Shown: in pieces, positions 62,001 to 64,000 of the stretch | Layout of the letters: every line of letters begins with the position of its first letter | Position numbering within the stretch: position 1 is the stretch's first letter | From: Tridacna crocea | Lineage: Eukaryota > Mollusca > Bivalvia > Cardiida > Cardiidae | Assembly: GCA_943736015.1 (NCBI GenBank) | Contig: OX031061.1 | Span: 64,672,192 to 64,736,191, forward strand | Length of the DNA stretch: 64,000 nucleotides | Direction of reading: 5' to 3' | Notes under the pieces: model-generated | What the model was told of the DNA's origin: nothing | Databases searched by the model: none | Seen by the model: only the letters and a program-made list of their open reading frames with translations | Position numbers and translations under genes: made by a program

Positions 62001-64000
62001 TGTCTTCCTCAGCTTCAAATAAAAGCGAAAAAGAATAAAAGTCGCGGTGCTAAGGTACACGAGATCTATGTGAAACTGTGAAATATCTTTGATAACAATT
62101 GGAACAGTCAACTGTTATCTTATAAGCAGTGTAAGGGAGGCAACTCAAAAAGTGAAGTGAAATCTGGTTCAAAGTAAACGAGTCGAAAACGAAACTTACA
62201 AATAAGTGTTGGATACGAAAACAATGATATAAAATGAACTGTGTCCACTAAGTATCAAAGACAAATAAGAATTGTTGAATGACCAATTAAGTAATCAAAT
62301 GTACACTCCAACATAATTAACCATATTAACCCTTTCCCAAACAAAAAAAATTGGACTCTTACAAACTGAAAGAGTTTGCAGACGACAATTTTAGATTTTG
62401 AGAAAATGGCAGAAAGTTCTCAGAAAGGGTAGAAAACACTGTGGGAAAAGGAGAAATTGCTCGTTACGAGCAATTTTTCCTTTTCCCACAGTGTTTTCAG
62501 AAGACTTACACAGCAGACACGTTAAAACCAGGGCTTGTTTGGGAAAGGGTTAATTATCCTGTTAAACATATAAGTCCAGGTTCAATGTTTTCAAACAAAA
62601 TAGTATTTGCAAAGCAAGGACTGATAATTAGTCAAATTTACAGGTGAAATGATTGCAATGTCCTCTAAAAAATGTTCCTTTTACAAGACATGGACTTCCA
62701 CAAAATTAAATGCAAAAAAAAGAAAATATCTAACTAAAACTAATTAGATGTAAAAATTAAATTAAAACAATATCTTCTGATGCACTACCTAATCTTAACT
62801 ATTCTTTCAAATAGGTTTAGCAGTGAAGTTTTCAAATACATCACATGTAACCAGTTCACATGTCTTCAACCACATGGTACAATCAACAGAAAAATGGTGG
62901 ACATAAAATTGCAATGGAAAATCACAGAAATCAAACAAATTCCTCTAGGGCTAAATTAATTCATAAACAAGAACTAAATTCAAAGAGCAGATGACTAAAG
63001 TTGATAACAACATAAAATCTTAATACAGACAAATTAACTATTATCTGACTGTGTGTAGATCATGATCAGACTGAGGTCAGAATAAAGGGGTGATTTTAGT
63101 CTGAAAAATCGGTAATCCTTTAATGAAATGAAAATAACTCTAGAGAGAAATCAAGGAAAAAAAAAGAAAAAAAGAAAGGTTGCAATGAACTGTATTCAAC
63201 TATATACAGAGTGACACAAGGTGGTAAGTCTATCGGTAGACAAGACGCCTATGTTTTCACAATACAAACGTCATGTGCTGTCAGTCAAGTTCAGTGAAAA
63301 TGAACTCTGTCAGGCATTGTATAAATGTTACTAGTCCATTGTGGAATGTCGAAAGTTAACAGAAATACGGTAAAATGTCCAATAAATTAAACTGATCAGG
63401 CCTTTTCGTCTCCTTGGAAGGACTTCCTAGTCCAAGTACTTAGTTCTGTAGGTAACTGATGTTGGGAGCTAAACGTAACGATTGTTTGGTGGGCTCTCGA
63501 CCAGCTCAGTGAATAGTCACATACACGAACACTATTGCATATTTAAAATATATTTCTACAGTTTTCTGCACAGCCCTACTGGTTCCGAGATTATTGCATT
63601 AACACCAAACATCGGTTTACCTTTCTAATCTAGTACTGTAACGGGTTTGCATCAATTCTAAGAACTGAGTACAATTCTGCAGCACACACACACACCAATA
63701 ACCACAAACTGTGCTGTGTTAATGCACGCTTAACAACCAAGACAAATTTACTTTTTGACGAAATAAGGCACGTCTTCTCTATGCAAAAGCTTCTGCCGCT
63801 CTGAATCCAGACAGGGATCCCGTGTATAGAATGCTCGTTTCAAGAAAGGGGAGAAATGGGCTAAAACAAAAAAATGCCAGAAAGGAAATCAAACTACATG
63901 TACTTAAAGAAGCGGAAGAATATGACCTTGCTATCTGTAGACGTCGATATTTCAGGTATCTACGCTCCTTTATCAACGAAACATTGAGGCTAAGATTTGT
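49996..64000 (+). CDS. CYP20A1: Cytochrome P450 20A1, exons 1-9 (3' end beyond window)
   Basis: join(49996..50079, 51608..51660, 52900..53069, 55709..55848, 56696..56863, 57257..57335, 58522..58686, 60889..61009, 63956..>64000), 341 codons plus 2 nt, with every junction phase-consistent and GT-AG. Seen: an N-terminal hydrophobic anchor (residues 4-20); the block KEGNFPDIVQAGSLHHFL near residues 46-63, which matches the diagnostic KDGNLPDIVNSGSLHEFL of human CYP20A1; I-helix G-G-F-H-S-T at 279-284; K-helix E-T-L-R at 335-338. Human CYP20A1 is 462 residues, so roughly 120, including the heme-ligand cysteine, lie downstream. Family knowledge: an orphan microsomal P450 of the endoplasmic reticulum, conserved in animals but lost in insects, substrate unknown. 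Its introns carry a TTAA hairpin element, two-palindrome repeats and an array-bearing mobile element. Confidence 0.93.
50470..50530. repeat. GATCAGACTGCAC palindrome in CYP20A1 intron 1
   Basis: TAGGTCAAGATCAGACTGCAC and CAGTCTGATCTTGGATTTAC. Confidence 0.75.
50691..51233. mobile_element. Two tandem ~270-bp two-palindrome elements, CYP20A1 intron 1
   Basis: Each unit starts ATATGGCCTRCAACAC, then TCGGATCAGCCTGCG-palindrome 1, a spacer with TTAGATTTT and CAGTAGAC, then palindrome 2 and GCAAATGTCCGAATGYCCC, ending GTTGCAAGCCATAT. Four strong hairpins lie in 540 bp; the units meet at CAAGCCATATGGCCTGC. Confidence 0.82.
51608..51660 (+). CDS. CYP20A1: CYP20A1 exon 2
   Basis: 53 nt between acceptor TCGTTTAG and donor GTAAGC; encodes Q-M-P-K-L-S-K-T-I-L-G-P-P-R-V-N-T plus two bases. 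The G-P-P is the proline-rich hinge expected after a microsomal P450 anchor. Confidence 0.82.
51661..52899 (+). other. CYP20A1 intron 2
   Basis: No recognised repeat or exon. Confidence 0.45.
52900..53069 (+). CDS. CYP20A1: CYP20A1 exon 3
   Basis: 170 nt, acceptor ATGTTTCAG, donor GTAATC. Contains the most diagnostic CYP20 block (G-N-F-P-D-I-V near residues 48-54) and the K-Y-G-D-V-I-Q-I-W-F-G beta-1 region. Confidence 0.93.
53070..55367 (+). other. CYP20A1 intron 3, proximal part
   Basis: Holds an old repeat at 53510-53740 shared with 40319-40570 and a GATCAGACTGCAC-type palindrome at 54971-55030 (decayed). Confidence 0.45.
55368..55596 (+). mobile_element. TTAA hairpin MITE in CYP20A1 intron 3
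   Basis: 229 bp, intact, perfect apex; its right end lies 112 bp upstream of exon 4, so its hairpin sits close to the splice acceptor in the pre-mRNA. Confidence 0.92.
55709..55848 (+). CDS. CYP20A1: CYP20A1 exon 4
   Basis: 140 nt from acceptor CTTTATCTTTTAAG to donor GTGAGT. A second in-frame AG at 55729 would shorten it by 21 nt; the upstream site has the better pyrimidine tract and keeps the spacing seen in human CYP20A1 (residues M-T-F-I-E-P-V-F-G). Confidence 0.82.
56019..56390 (-). mobile_element. Element I, copy 4, CYP20A1 intron 4
   Basis: Inverse of 30898-31275: GAGTACAGTATTATTGTATTAC, ATCTAAAACTACTATATTC, CCATGTTGCAGTAGAAGCG. Confidence 0.75.
56696..56863 (+). CDS. CYP20A1: CYP20A1 exon 5
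   Basis: 56 codons, phase 0 at both ends. The donor GTAAAG follows F-K-G-L-Y-S-K; a GTAAGT 18 nt further is also in frame, but using it would insert three codons relative to human CYP20A1. Confidence 0.85.
57257..57335 (+). CDS. CYP20A1: CYP20A1 exon 6
   Basis: 79 nt, acceptor CGTTTCAG, donor GTAACC, 26 codons plus one base; F-W-P-V-L-E-R-N-F-T lines up with V-W-S-E-I-G-K-G-F-L of human CYP20A1. Confidence 0.87.
57525..57599. repeat. 75-bp palindrome in CYP20A1 intron 6
   Basis: AAACCCTTTGTTATGGGTAC..GAATCGTCTCA mirrored by TGAGACGATTC..GTACCATGAATAAAGGGTTT. Confidence 0.9.
58123..58445 (+). mobile_element. Dispersed repeat H, copy 2, CYP20A1 intron 6
   Basis: Matches 41383-41718; its 3' half (58296-58443) folds on itself: AGGATAATCAACTGGTTGT / ACAACCAGTTGATTATCCT. 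Confidence 0.82.
58522..58686 (+). CDS. CYP20A1: CYP20A1 exon 7 (I-helix)
   Basis: 165 nt, acceptor TTTTATTGCAG, donor GTAAGT. Encodes I-L-G-D-I-L-V-Y-L-V-G-G-F-H-S-T-S-I, the I-helix over the heme. Confidence 0.92.
58924..60059 (-). mobile_element. Array-bearing mobile element 3 (ACAAGAG type, 165-bp monomers)
   Basis: Read on the minus strand it begins ACAAGAG, hairpin GGGCCAT-C-ATGGCCC, then GCTCCACTGGC (60032-60022), which has a perfect 11-bp inverse at the other end (58937-58927). Monomers step by 165 (GGCCTAGGG at 59218, 59383, 59548, then a decayed one). A TCCG/TGCG microsatellite (58978-59028) lies at the end opposite ACAAGAG, as in elements 1 and 2. It sits in CYP20A1 intron 7. Confidence 0.75.
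60889..61009 (+). CDS. CYP20A1: CYP20A1 exon 8
   Basis: 121 nt after a long pyrimidine tract ending CTTTTCAG; donor GTAATC, phase 2. Encodes T-L-T-W-C-I-Y-H-A-S-K through V-T-P-A-A-L-K-E-M, the J-helix region. Confidence 0.92.
61010..62325 (+). other. CYP20A1 intron 8, proximal part
   Basis: No recognised repeat or exon. Confidence 0.4.
62326..62553 (-). mobile_element. TTAA hairpin MITE in CYP20A1 intron 8, GCTCG-core variant
   Basis: 228 bp, tip TTGCTCGTTACGAGCAA, CACTGTGGG on one arm and CCCACAGTG on the other; TIR TTAACCCTTTCCCAAACA, like 2148-2375. Confidence 0.93.
62554..63955 (+). other. CYP20A1 intron 8, distal part
   Basis: AT-rich; a GATCATGATCAGACTGAGGT half-palindrome near 63057 and a short AC run near 63684. 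No exon recognised. Confidence 0.4.
63956..64000 (+). CDS. CYP20A1: CYP20A1 exon 9, truncated by window end
   Basis: Acceptor ATATTTCAG at 63955; phase 2 joins to R-Y-L-R-S-F-I-N-E-T-L-R-L-R-F, containing the ExxR motif. The same frame is also open upstream to about 63779. Confidence 0.87.

Noticed and set aside
63779..63976. 65-residue minus-strand open frame
   Set aside because: Antisense to the CYP20A1 exon 9 region; no family match.

Overview
The window is low-GC, intron-rich and extremely repeat-dense, so it is animal nuclear DNA. The bulky tandem-repeat mobile elements with ACGG-type microsatellites, the tRNA-derived SINEs and the overall gene repertoire point to a bivalve mollusc. A Dreissena-like heterodont is my guess from memory, not something shown here. 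There are no rRNA genes, functional tRNA genes, operons or CRISPR arrays.

Three real genes can be reconstructed. (1) On the minus strand, 7614-19332, a four-exon gene encodes a 213-residue four-pass claudin/PMP22-like membrane protein; all introns are phase 1 and the first is about 9 kb. (2) On the plus strand, 40960-41340, lies the complete coding part of an NHLH (HEN/NSCL) class bHLH transcription factor of 126 residues. (3) On the plus strand from 49996 to beyond the window end, the first nine exons of a CYP20A1 cytochrome P450 are present (about 341 residues, from membrane anchor to the K-helix ExxR); the heme-binding cysteine lies outside.

The rest is a layered record of transposition. 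About 50 copies or remnants of a ~228-bp miniature element dominate, densest at 0.8-18.6 kb and continuing to 62.5 kb. It ends in TTAA and carries a central ~65-bp near-perfect hairpin. It has inserted into itself, into SINEs and into other repeats, always at TTAA, and often forms head-to-tail chains sharing one TTAA. Three larger elements (13909-15416, 20061-21616, 58924-60059) share one layout: an ACAAGAG end, a small hairpin, subterminal inverted repeats, an array of 156- or 165-bp monomers and an ACGG-type microsatellite.

At 31891-32421 is a complete 531-bp miniature LTR retrotransposon (TRIM). It has two apparently identical 207-bp LTRs, an 18-nt tRNA-Pro primer-binding site, a polypurine tract and a 5-bp target duplication. 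Unusually, a tRNA-like Pol III promoter (A and B boxes) sits inside each LTR. Other content includes long palindromes, SINEs, a reverse-transcriptase remnant, a ~2-kb segmental duplication (41.7-46.0 kb), microsatellites, a telomere-like tract and a 19-G run.
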